Under the pieces are notes generated by a model that worked only from the letters and a program-made list of their open reading frames with translations, ran no database searches and was not told the DNA's origin. Position numbers and translations under genes: made by a program. Positions 43,462 through 50,984 of a stretch of DNA of 64,000 bases are shown here, one piece after another. Origin of the DNA: Nocardia anocheti (GTDB taxonomy: Bacteria; Actinomycetota; Actinomycetes; Mycobacteriales; Mycobacteriaceae); the NCBI RefSeq assembly GCF_029675105.1, contig NZ_JAQQFV010000007.1:372001-436000 (forward strand). The letters run 5' to 3'. Numbering within the stretch: position 1 is the stretch's first letter; each line of letters begins with the position of its first letter.

Positions 43462-43481
43462 GGGGCCTTGCCGCAAGCCCC
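43462..43481 (-). promoter_or_regulatory. rifamycin-associated element (RAE)-like inverted repeat
   Basis: On the minus strand the site reads GGGGCTTGCGGCAAGGCCCC, a 20-nt inverted repeat with one extra base in one arm. It matches, as I remember it, the 19-20-bp RAE that lies upstream of rifamycin-inactivating genes and helR in actinomycetes and is needed for rifamycin induction. It is 60 bp upstream of the glycosyltransferase ATG. A CACAAT hexamer at about 43444-43449 (minus strand), 19 bp from TTGCGG, could be the -10. Identity by memory, position seen. Confidence 0.75.
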
Positions 43482-43496
43482 GGTATGCGCTATATA
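43468..43496 (+). promoter_or_regulatory. plus-strand promoter overlapping the RAE-like site
   Basis: TTGCCG at 43468-43473, 17-bp spacer, TATATA at 43491-43496 form a plausible sigma-70-type promoter pointing to the acyl-CoA carboxylase gene 165 bp downstream. Its -35 lies inside the RAE-like repeat. A second candidate, TATGGT at 43611-43616, is closer to the gene. If the first is used, the RAE may be bidirectional. Confidence 0.4.
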
Positions 43497-43660
43497 TTGA
43501 AAGTGGAAAGGAGCGTATTTCTCCTGTTCCACCCCCTCCGCTCCCGCGTCGTCTCGGGAAAAACCCGCTTTCACCTCGTCGCGTCGGCCGTGACCACCCC
43601 GCCGACCGGGCTATGGTGCGCTGGCACCGCACCCCGCGTACGAGTCGGAAGGATGCATCC

Positions 43661-45208
43661 GTGGAGACCACGACAGCCGCGAAACTCGAACTGCTGCACC
43701 GGAACCTGGCCGCCGCGCGCGAGCCCTCGGGGCCCGTCGGCGTGGCGAAACGGGCGATCAAGGGCATTCCCTCGCCCCGCGAGCGCATCGATATGCTGCT
43801 CGACCCCGGCAGTTTTCTCGAAATCGGCGCGCTGGTACGGCAACCCGCCGTCGCCGCCGCGCTCTACGGCGACGGCGTGGTCACCGGACGCGGGACCGTC
43901 GAGGGCCGACCGGTCGTCGTGATCGCCCACGACCAAACGGTTTTCGGTGGCTCGGTCGGAGAGATGTTCGGGCGCAAGGTCTCCGCGGCCATGGACGCCG
44001 CCGCCGACATCGGCTGCCCCTTCGTCGCGATCAACGACTCCGGCGGCGCGCGCGTGCAGGACGCGGTCACCTCGCTGGCCTGGTACGCGGCCATGAGCCG
44101 CAAACAGTTGCGGCTGTCCGGTGTGGTGCCGCAGGTCTCGCTGATGCTGGGCAAGTGCGCGGCGGGCGCGGTGTACTCACCGATCAACACCGATGTGCTC
44201 ATCGCGACCGAGTCGGCCTACATGTTCGTCACCGGACCGGAGATCATTCGCGAGACCACCGGCGAGGAGGTCACCCTCGACGAACTCGGCGGCGCGTTCC
44301 GCCAAGCCGAGCGTGGCAACATCCACCACGTCGCCCCGGACGAGGCCAGCGCCTTCGCCTGGGCCAGAAGCTATCTGGGGTACATGCCGTCGAGCTGCTT
44401 CGAACAGCCGCCGGTGGTCAACCCCGGCCTGGAACCCGAACTCACCGACGCCGACCGCGAACTCGACACGCTGATCCCGGATTCCGACCGGGCGGGCTAC
44501 GACATGTACGACGTGCTGTTGCGGATCTTCGACGACGGCGAGTTCCACGAGATGGGCGAGAACGCGGCCCGCAACCTGATCACCGGCTTCGCCCGGGTCG
44601 ACGGCCGCAGCGTCGGCGTGGTCGCCAACCAGCCGCTGGTCGCCAGCGGCGCCATCGACGCGCGCGCCTCGGACAAGGCCGCCCACTTCATCCGGCTCTG
44701 CGACGCCTTCGGCCTGCCGCTGGTCTTCGTCGTCGACACCCCCGGTGTGCTGCCCGGCGTGGAGGAGGAGAGGATCGGCGTCATCAAGCGCGGCGGCCGG
44801 TTCTTCTACGCCGTGGTCGAGGCGACCGTGCCCATCGTCACCGTGGTCGTGCGCAAGGCCTACGGCGGCGGGTACGCGGTGATGGGCTGCAAACAGCTCG
44901 GCGGTGACGTGAACCTGGCCTGGCCCACCGCGCGCATCGCGGTGATGGGCGCCGAGGCGGCTGTCGGCCTGACCCAGCGCCGGGTCATCGACGCGACCCC
45001 GGAGGCCGAGCGGCCCGCGCTGCGTCAGCAGATGGTGGACTTCTACAACGCCACCATCGCCACCCCGTGGACCGCCGCCGAACGCGGTTACATCGACGCT
45101 GTCATCGAGCCCTCGGCCACCCGCCGCGAGATCCGCAAGGCCCTGCACCTGTTGCGCGACAAGACCGTGCGCCACGGCCCCCGCAAGCACCGGCTGATGC
45201 CGCTGTAG
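43661..45208 (+). CDS. acyl-CoA carboxylase carboxyltransferase (beta) subunit
   Basis: 515 aa biotin-dependent carboxyltransferase. Two crotonase-type halves: N half with INDSGGARVQDAV and GVVPQVSLMLGKCAAGAVYSP (acyl-CoA oxyanion hole), C half with VFVVDTPGVLPGVEEERIGVIKRGG and VVRKAYGGGYAVMGCKQLGGD. Needs a biotinylated alpha subunit encoded elsewhere. Resembles PCC/AccD types; whether acetyl-, propionyl- or longer acyl-CoA is carboxylated cannot be read. GTG 43661 has GGAAGG 9 nt upstream. Placed between the rgt-helR operon and hutU; it could supply malonyl-type precursors. Confidence 0.88.
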   Translation: METTTAAKLELLHRNLAAAREPSGPVGVAKRAIKGIPSPRERIDMLLDPGSFLEIGALVRQPAVAAALYGDGVVTGRGTVEGRPVVVIAHDQTVFGGSVGEMFGRKVSAAMDAAADIGCPFVAINDSGGARVQDAVTSLAWYAAMSRKQLRLSGVVPQVSLMLGKCAAGAVYSPINTDVLIATESAYMFVTGPEIIRETTGEEVTLDELGGAFRQAERGNIHHVAPDEASAFAWARSYLGYMPSSCFEQPPVVNPGLEPELTDADRELDTLIPDSDRAGYDMYDVLLRIFDDGEFHEMGENAARNLITGFARVDGRSVGVVANQPLVASGAIDARASDKAAHFIRLCDAFGLPLVFVVDTPGVLPGVEEERIGVIKRGGRFFYAVVEATVPIVTVVVRKAYGGGYAVMGCKQLGGDVNLAWPTARIAVMGAEAAVGLTQRRVIDATPEAERPALRQQMVDFYNATIATPWTAAERGYIDAVIEPSATRREIRKALHLLRDKTVRHGPRKHRLMPL

Positions 45209-45213
45209 CGGGG

Positions 45214-46890
45214 TCAGCGCTCCCACATCGGGATACGCACGCCGCGCTCGCGGGCGACCTCGGCGGCGTGCTCGTAGCCCGCGTCGACGTGCCGCATCAC
45301 CCCCGAACCCGGATCGTTGGTGAGGACCCGCTCGAGTTTGCGGGCGGCCAGCGCGGTGCCGTCGGCGATACAGACCTGCCCGGCGTGCAGCGACCGGCCC
45401 ATCCCCACCCCGCCGCCGTGGTGGATCGACACCCACGACGCACCGGAGGCGGTGTTGAGCAGGGCGTTGAGCAGCGGCCAGTCGGCGACGGCGTCGGACC
45501 CGTCGGCCATCGCCTCGGTCTCGCGGTAGGGCGAGGCGACCGATCCGGCGTCGAGGTGGTCGCGGCCGATGGCCACCGGCGCCGACAGCTCGCCCGCGGC
45601 GACCATCTCGTTGAACCGCAGCCCGGCGCGGTGGCGTTCGCCGTAGCCGAGCCAGCAGATGCGCGCGGGCAGACCCTCGAAGCGCACCTTCTCCCCGGCC
45701 AAGGTGAGCCAGCGTCGCAGGTGCTCGTCGCCGGGGAACAGGTCCAGGATCGCGCGGTCGGTGGCGGCGATGTCGGCCGGATCGCCCGAGAGCGCCACCC
45801 AGCGGAACGGCCCGCGCCCCTCCTCGAACAGCGGCCGGATATAGGCGGGCACGAAGCCGGGGAAGGCGAAGGCCCGGTCGTAGCCGCCCTTGCGGGCCTC
45901 GTCGCGGATGGAGTTGCCGTAGTCGAACACCTGCGCGCCCCGGTCCAGGAACCCGACCATCGCCGCGACGTGCGCCGCCATCGACGCCCGCGCCTCGTCG
46001 GTGAACCAGACCGGGTCCTTCTCGGCCAGACGATGCCAGTCCTCGAGCGCGACGCCGCGCGGGAGATAGGACAGCGGGTCGTGCGCGGAGGTCTGGTCGG
46101 TGACGATATCGATCGGCGCGTCCAGGGCCAGCAGGCGCGGGAACACCTCGGCCGCATTGCCCACCACGCCGATCGACAGGGCCCGCCGTGCGTCGCGGGC
46201 CGTGATCGCCAGCGCGAGCGCCTGTTCCAGTGATTCCGCCGCCGTGTCGAGGTAGCCGTGCGCGATCCGGCGCTCGATCCGCGCCGGGTCGCAGTCCACG
46301 CACAGCGCGACGCCCTCGTTCATGGTGATCGCCAACGGTTGCGCGCCGCCCATCCCGCCGACCCCCGCGGTGAGGGTGATGGTGCCCGCCAGGGTGCCGC
46401 CGAAACTCTTGCGCGCCACCGCGCCGAAGGTCTCGTAGGTGCCCTGCAGGATGCCCTGGCTACCGATGTAGATCCAGGAACCGGCCGTCATCTGGCCGTA
46501 CATCATCAGACCCAGGTGCTCGAGGCGGCGGAACTCCTCCCAGGTGGCCCAGTCGCCGACCAGATTCGAGTTGGCCAGCAGGACTCGCGGCGCCCATTCG
46601 TTCGTGCGGAACACCCCGACCGGTTTGCCCGACTGCACCAGCAGGGTCTCGTCGGATTCGAGGGTCTCGAGGGTGCGCACGATGGCGTCGAAGGAGGGCC
46701 AGTCGCGGGCGGCGCGGCCGGTGCCGCCGTAGACGACCAGGTCGTCGGGGCGTTCGGCGACCTCGGGGTCGAGATTGTTCAGCAGCAAGCGCAACGCGCC
46801 CTCCTGCTGCCAGCCGCGCGTGCGCAGCCGCGGGCCGCGCGGGGCGGAGACCGGTCGTGGACCGGATGCGGGCGGGACGGCAGCGGCCAT
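45214..46890 (-). CDS. hutU: urocanate hydratase
   Basis: 558 aa, normal length. Hydrates urocanate to 4-imidazolone-5-propionate using tightly bound NAD+. Seen: NLDPEVAERPDDLVVYGGTGRAARDW, LMMYGQMTAGSWIYIGSQGILQGTYET, TAGVGGMGGAQPLA, VTDQTSAHDPLSYLP and HHGGGVGMGRSLHAGQ. RBS GAGGG 6 nt before ATG 46890. It is the second step of the hut pathway but lies 5.3 kb from hutH, with the RAE operon and the carboxylase between. Five bp separate it from the convergent carboxylase stop. Confidence 0.95.
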   Translation of the reverse strand: MAAAVPPASGPRPVSAPRGPRLRTRGWQQEGALRLLLNNLDPEVAERPDDLVVYGGTGRAARDWPSFDAIVRTLETLESDETLLVQSGKPVGVFRTNEWAPRVLLANSNLVGDWATWEEFRRLEHLGLMMYGQMTAGSWIYIGSQGILQGTYETFGAVARKSFGGTLAGTITLTAGVGGMGGAQPLAITMNEGVALCVDCDPARIERRIAHGYLDTAAESLEQALALAITARDARRALSIGVVGNAAEVFPRLLALDAPIDIVTDQTSAHDPLSYLPRGVALEDWHRLAEKDPVWFTDEARASMAAHVAAMVGFLDRGAQVFDYGNSIRDEARKGGYDRAFAFPGFVPAYIRPLFEEGRGPFRWVALSGDPADIAATDRAILDLFPGDEHLRRWLTLAGEKVRFEGLPARICWLGYGERHRAGLRFNEMVAAGELSAPVAIGRDHLDAGSVASPYRETEAMADGSDAVADWPLLNALLNTASGASWVSIHHGGGVGMGRSLHAGQVCIADGTALAARKLERVLTNDPGSGVMRHVDAGYEHAAEVARERGVRIPMWER

Positions 46891-47639
46891 GAGTGCCCTC
46901 TTGGGCGGCGAGTGTGGTCGGGGTCACAATGCACCGGATGGGGGCATGGTCCTGCGTGGGCGAGGGGGTGTCAAGCGTGGTCGGGGGTGTCCGCGTGGCG
47001 GTCGAACGGGCGACGTTACAGACGTGTCCGAAATGTCTACTGCCCCAGTGGATCTCGAGCGTTGTGACGCTGCTCACTGTAACGGAAGCGAATCTCCGCC
47101 CTGTTCTGGGAAATGTGCCAAACCGCTCGGCGGGCGTGTTCGGGAGATCTCCCAATGGTGCCGTCTCGGTTCGCGTCGGCGGGCATGGAGTGCTATTTGT
47201 TTGGTTACCGGCGAGTAGAGCCGTGCTGGCCACAATGTCGTGGCGCCCACACCCTCGGTAGCCACCGACCCCTGTCCCCGCGAACGCGTTGTGCGCGTTC
47301 ATCGTCCGTTCATCACCGGGCACGTCGTGTCGTGCCACCCTGCGCTGCCGCATGCGAAAAACGTTGCGCCGCAAGGTTTCTCGAGCTCATCGAGTTGACA
47401 TACGTCCATTTACGACTACGGTCTGTCACAACAAATGCGTGAAACTCGTTGTAACACTTGACGATTGGATGCCTCGCTACGATACTTTCGGCACCTTGCG
47501 GCGACCGAGAACCTCCGGCCCGGCAGCAACGAGATGTCGATACCCGGTGACGACTCCGCCCCCTCCCTCCCTCGACTCCGGTCCTTCGGCCGGGGTGCCC
47601 CCGACTGCCGTCGTGACCACACCAAAGGAGTTCAGCGCT
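46891..47639. other. 749-bp non-coding divergent region between hutU and the terpenoid operon
   Basis: No convincing gene: open frames here lack ribosome sites and read as Arg/Ser/Val noise. GC content falls between about 47340 and 47490. Seen are a TTGACA (47395-47400) with TACGGT 16 bp later, an imperfect inverted repeat ACAAC...GTTGT at 47428-47452, and the stronger promoter at 47458. The hutU promoter must also lie here. A CT-rich tract and a CCGGTCCTTCGGCCGG hairpin (about 47577-47596) occur in the mevalonate-operon leader. Confidence 0.6.
47458..47486 (+). promoter_or_regulatory. candidate promoter of the terpenoid operon
   Basis: TTGACG at 47458-47463, 17-bp spacer, GATACT at 47481-47486, a good sigma-A-type pair, predicts a start near 47493 and a 147-nt leader before ATG 47640. 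The inverted repeat at 47428-47452 lies just upstream of the -35 and could bind an activator or repressor. Since the genes from 47640 to 61231 are tightly spaced, this promoter could drive all twelve. Confidence 0.6.
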
Positions 47640-48677
47640 ATGGACAATCACGCGCTACCGTCCGAACCCCGGGAGCACTCGGGCGAGCAGGTGGCGGTCA
47701 TCGCGAGACCGTCACCGCGGGATCAGCTACCCCTGGTCACCGCCCGGTTGCGCGAAATCCTGCTCACCGGTGCGGATTTCGACGCCATCTACCAGCACGT
47801 CCTGGCCGCGCCGGGCAAGCGGGTGCGTGCCCGCCTGGTGCTGGCCAGCGCGGGACTGCTGCCCGAGGCGGGGGAGGCCGCCACCTCGCTGGCCGACGCG
47901 GTCGACCTGGCCTGTGCGATGGAGATGTTCCACGAGTCCTCGCTGATCCACGACGACATCTGTGACGGTTCCCTGCTGCGCCGCGGCGCCCCCTCGGTGC
48001 CCGCCGCCTTCGGGGTGCGGATCTCGGCCAGGGCCGGATTCCACTTGGCGGGCGCGGGCCTGCAGGTCGTCGCCCGGGTGCTGGCCGACAACCCGGTGGT
48101 CTTCGCCGGAGTCGGGCAGGCCCCCGGCATCACCTACGCCGACCGGCTCTCGGACCTGTCCTACGGCCAGCTCATCGAGACATTGCCGCCCGCGGTCGAC
48201 CAGGCCGCGCTGCGCCGCCACTACGAGATGGTGGCCGCCGCCAAGACCGGCACCCTGTTCCGCCTGTCCTGTTCCTACGGCGGTACCGCCGGTGGTGTGG
48301 AGATCGAGCGCCTGCACGCGCTCATGGAGTACGCCGACCAGCTCGCGATGGCCTTCCAGATCATGGACGACGTCCGCGACATCGAGGGCGGGCCCGCGCT
48401 GGGCAAGGACGCGGGCGGCGACCTGGCACGACGGGTGCCGACCTGGCCGGTCATCGAATGGCTCGGCCTGCGCCCCGGCGCCGAGCGGCTGTGGCTCGAC
48501 CCCGAGACCTCGGCCACCGCCCTCCAGGACGACCTGGTCGACAGCGGCGCCACCCAGGCCGCCCGCTCGGTGGCGATCTCCGCCGTCGAGACCGCGAGCA
48601 AGGCACTCGAGGTGTTCCCCCCGTCCCCCGCGCGCGAGGACCTGCGCGAACTCCTGCAGGAGGTGATCTCGCGATGA
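47640..48677 (+). CDS. polyprenyl diphosphate synthase (GGPP synthase-like)
   Basis: 345 aa all-helical trans-prenyltransferase that extends DMAPP/FPP with IPP. First Asp-rich motif D105-D-I-C-D109 (FHESSLIHDDICDGSLLRRG), second D243-D-V-R-D247 (FQIMDDVRDIEG), PGKRVRARLVLASAG substrate Arg motif. Residues M-F-H-E before the first motif give no safe chain-length call; C20 or longer is likely. RBS AAAGGAG 7 nt before ATG 47640. First gene of the terpenoid operon; overlaps the next gene by 4 bp, suggesting its product is handed to that enzyme. Confidence 0.88.
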   Translation: MDNHALPSEPREHSGEQVAVIARPSPRDQLPLVTARLREILLTGADFDAIYQHVLAAPGKRVRARLVLASAGLLPEAGEAATSLADAVDLACAMEMFHESSLIHDDICDGSLLRRGAPSVPAAFGVRISARAGFHLAGAGLQVVARVLADNPVVFAGVGQAPGITYADRLSDLSYGQLIETLPPAVDQAALRRHYEMVAAAKTGTLFRLSCSYGGTAGGVEIERLHALMEYADQLAMAFQIMDDVRDIEGGPALGKDAGGDLARRVPTWPVIEWLGLRPGAERLWLDPETSATALQDDLVDSGATQAARSVAISAVETASKALEVFPPSPAREDLRELLQEVISR

Positions 48678-49942
48678 GCGGGACCCGAGTGGGCACACTG
48701 ATCCGCGGGCTGCGCACGCTGCGCCGCGCCCCCGACATCGCCGCGTTGCGCGCGGCCGCCACCCCCGCCGAACTGGCCCGGCTCGCCCTGATTCCGGCCG
48801 GTCGCAACCTCGGCATCTCCGTGGGCTTCCTGCCCGCCCACCAGCGCGACGAGGCCACCGCGGCCCTGCTCGCCTGCCGCGTGCTCGACGCCTACGAGGA
48901 CCTCGCCGACCGCGACACCGCCGCCGAGGCGGTCCGCGCGGCCGCCGACTACCTGGTCGGACGCAGCAGCACCGCCCCCGAGACGCTGCCCACCGTGGCC
49001 ACCGAGGCCCGCGACAGCGAGGCGGTCGACCGGGTGCTGGCCGCCCGCATCGCCGACATCAAGGCGCTGATCACCGCGCTCTCGGCCGACGGGCGCGCCC
49101 GGGTGGCCAGCGTGCTGGTGGACATCGCCGACGTGATGGCCCGCAATATCGAGTCCCCGATCGCGCGCACCGCCTACGGCGAGGGCGTGCTCGGCCGGGT
49201 CACCCACTACGCGTGCACGTTGGTCGCCGACGGCGTGCTGCCCGAGGACGACCTACGCGAGCTCACCGGCTGCGTGGCCGTCATCGCGCAGTCGGCCAAC
49301 GACCTGCGCGACAACGAGTTCGAGATCTACGGCGTGGCCGACCGTGAGGAACTGACCCGCACGGTGATGCTGCAGCTGCTCACCCCCGCGCTGGGCGGCT
49401 TCGCGCTGCTGGCCCGGCTGGGCCCCGGCACGCCGAGCCGGGGCGCCCGCGCGGCCATGGCCTACATGACCATCACCACCAACGCCTTCCTGTGCAAGGT
49501 CGTCGGGGCACCGGCGCCCTACCGGCGCCCGGTCCTCGCGGCCGCGGCCGCCGCCAGCTCGCCGGTCTACTGGACCAGGATGCTCGAGCGGGTGCGCCGC
49601 ACCGCCGACGGCGCGATCCACCAGATGCTCGACGCCGCGCCCGAATTCGCCGACGGCGCGAGCCGGGGGACCGGGGTGCTCGCCGCGGCCGACCCGGCGG
49701 GCGGACAGACCTCGCTGGTACCGCTGATCGTGGACACCACCTTCGCGCTCGTGCGGACCCTGCCCGAGGAGCCGCTGACCGGCGAACTGCCCGACGCCGA
49801 GATCCGCACCATGATGATCGCCGATCACCTGGCCTTCGGCGCCATGGAACGGGTGCCCTCCCATCAGCCCGAGGCCATGCTCGCGCTCGCCTCGCGCCTC
49901 CAGCTCGCCGCCCTCGCCCCCAGTCCCGGAGCAACTCGATGA
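48674..49942 (+). CDS. squalene/phytoene synthase-like head-to-head prenyltransferase
   Basis: 422 aa. Helical protein with D72-A-Y-E-D76 (LLACRVLDAYEDLADRD) as the DxxxD first motif and N209-D-L-R-D213 (VIAQSANDLRDNEFE) as the second, the pattern of squalene and phytoene synthases; longer than the usual 280-310 aa, with a C-terminal extension. A divergent family member that could condense two prenyl diphosphates or act as an unusual cyclase. ATG overlaps the prenyl synthase stop (ATGA). Product unknown; this gene, with the synthase upstream, probably sets the carbon skeleton. Confidence 0.7.
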   Translation: MSGTRVGTLIRGLRTLRRAPDIAALRAAATPAELARLALIPAGRNLGISVGFLPAHQRDEATAALLACRVLDAYEDLADRDTAAEAVRAAADYLVGRSSTAPETLPTVATEARDSEAVDRVLAARIADIKALITALSADGRARVASVLVDIADVMARNIESPIARTAYGEGVLGRVTHYACTLVADGVLPEDDLRELTGCVAVIAQSANDLRDNEFEIYGVADREELTRTVMLQLLTPALGGFALLARLGPGTPSRGARAAMAYMTITTNAFLCKVVGAPAPYRRPVLAAAAAASSPVYWTRMLERVRRTADGAIHQMLDAAPEFADGASRGTGVLAAADPAGGQTSLVPLIVDTTFALVRTLPEEPLTGELPDAEIRTMMIADHLAFGAMERVPSHQPEAMLALASRLQLAALAPSPGATR

Positions 49943-49953
49943 GGAACTCGATC

Positions 49954-49992
49954 ATGAGCACTGTCACCACTAGTCAAGGAGCTCTGCTATGA
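49954..49992 (+). CDS. 12-codon ORF coupling two terpenoid genes
   Basis: ATG 49954, preceded by GAGGAA 8 nt upstream, reads MSTVTTSQGALL and stops with TGA overlapping the next gene's ATG (ATGA at 49989-49992). A longer version from ATG 49939 (MRNSIMSTVTTSQGALL) itself overlaps the previous stop in the same way. Its first codons resemble the start of the following gene (MSTGTNVTSS), so it may be a duplicated start region. It could couple translation rather than encode a functional peptide. Confidence 0.4.
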   Translation: MSTVTTSQGALL

Positions 49993-50984
49993 GCACCGGA
50001 ACGAATGTCACGTCGTCCGAACAGATCCCGTTCGCCCGGCGCGTGTTCAAACTCGAGCACGCCTCCAACATCGGGCCGCTGCTGCACATCGCGCTGTGGA
50101 TGGGCATGACCGCGGCGGGCCTGTTCGTGCCCATCGCCGGGAACTGGTACATCGCGATCCCGCTGATCATCGTGCTCTCGCTGCTGAACCTCTCGCTGAC
50201 CATCGGCGTGATGCACATGCACACCCACCGGCCGCTGTTCGTGTCGAAGTTCCCGAACCGGGTCGTCGACATCCTGTGCTGTCTGCCCGGCAACCTGACC
50301 GCCGCGGAGATGCGCGAAGTGCACGTGTTGAACCATCACCGGTTCAACGACGGCCCCGGTGACGTGACCGCGACCACCGGCATGGAGAAGGGCCTCGGCG
50401 CGATCTGGTACTGGGTCCGCTACGGCACCATCGTCAAGCTGCACACCGTCAAGACGGTGTTCGCCGCCAACCCGGCCCCGCGTCGGCGCCGCACCCGCCA
50501 CCAGTTCATCTTCGACCTGATCGTCTACACCGCCGTGATCGCCGCGGTCTGGTACGTCGCGGGGACCGAGCGCTTCGTGCTGTTCTATTGGGTGCCGTTC
50601 TTCATCACCCAGGTCAACGCGGGCTACTTCGCCTGGCTCAGCCACGCCCCGGCGCGCGGGTTCACCGACGAGCCGAGCACCTCGCTCAACAACGCGGGCA
50701 ACATCCTGAACTTCCTGATCTTCAACCAGGGCTACCACAGCGTGCACCACCGCTACCCGGGTGTGCACTGGAGCCAGATCCCGGACAAGATGGCCTACAT
50801 GCGGGATGTGAACCCCGGCGTCATCGTGCCGTACTGGATGGTCGCGCAGTCCGGCTGGCGCCTGTTCTGGCCCGGCGGCTTCCTCAACGAGAAGTACGGC
50901 AACCAGTGGAAGGCCAAGCTGGAGAAGCGCCTGGAAGAGGGCACGGTGCGGTCGAAGTACCTGCCGTGGTTCGCATGGATCTGA
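49989..50984 (+). CDS. membrane fatty-acid desaturase/hydroxylase-family protein
   Basis: 331 aa non-haem di-iron membrane protein with three His boxes: H76-M-H-T-H80, H112-V-L-N-H116-H117 and H250-S-V-H253-H254, plus about four to five membrane helices. The family includes fatty-acid desaturases, carotenoid hydroxylases/ketolases and alkane hydroxylases. In this cluster it probably oxidises the terpenoid chain. RBS CAAGGAGC before ATG 49989. Ends with a 10-bp overlap into the methyltransferase gene. Confidence 0.85.
   Translation: MSTGTNVTSSEQIPFARRVFKLEHASNIGPLLHIALWMGMTAAGLFVPIAGNWYIAIPLIIVLSLLNLSLTIGVMHMHTHRPLFVSKFPNRVVDILCCLPGNLTAAEMREVHVLNHHRFNDGPGDVTATTGMEKGLGAIWYWVRYGTIVKLHTVKTVFAANPAPRRRRTRHQFIFDLIVYTAVIAAVWYVAGTERFVLFYWVPFFITQVNAGYFAWLSHAPARGFTDEPSTSLNNAGNILNFLIFNQGYHSVHHRYPGVHWSQIPDKMAYMRDVNPGVIVPYWMVAQSGWRLFWPGGFLNEKYGNQWKAKLEKRLEEGTVRSKYLPWFAWI

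Noticed and set aside
46893..47442. Several 100-150-codon frames in the gap before the prenyl synthase
   Set aside because: No ribosome sites, composition unlike neighbouring proteins, mutually overlapping on both strands.
47640..50984. Carotenoid biosynthesis cluster
   Set aside because: No phytoene desaturase or lycopene cyclase is nearby and the synthase-like protein is too long and divergent, so a carotenoid is not supported.
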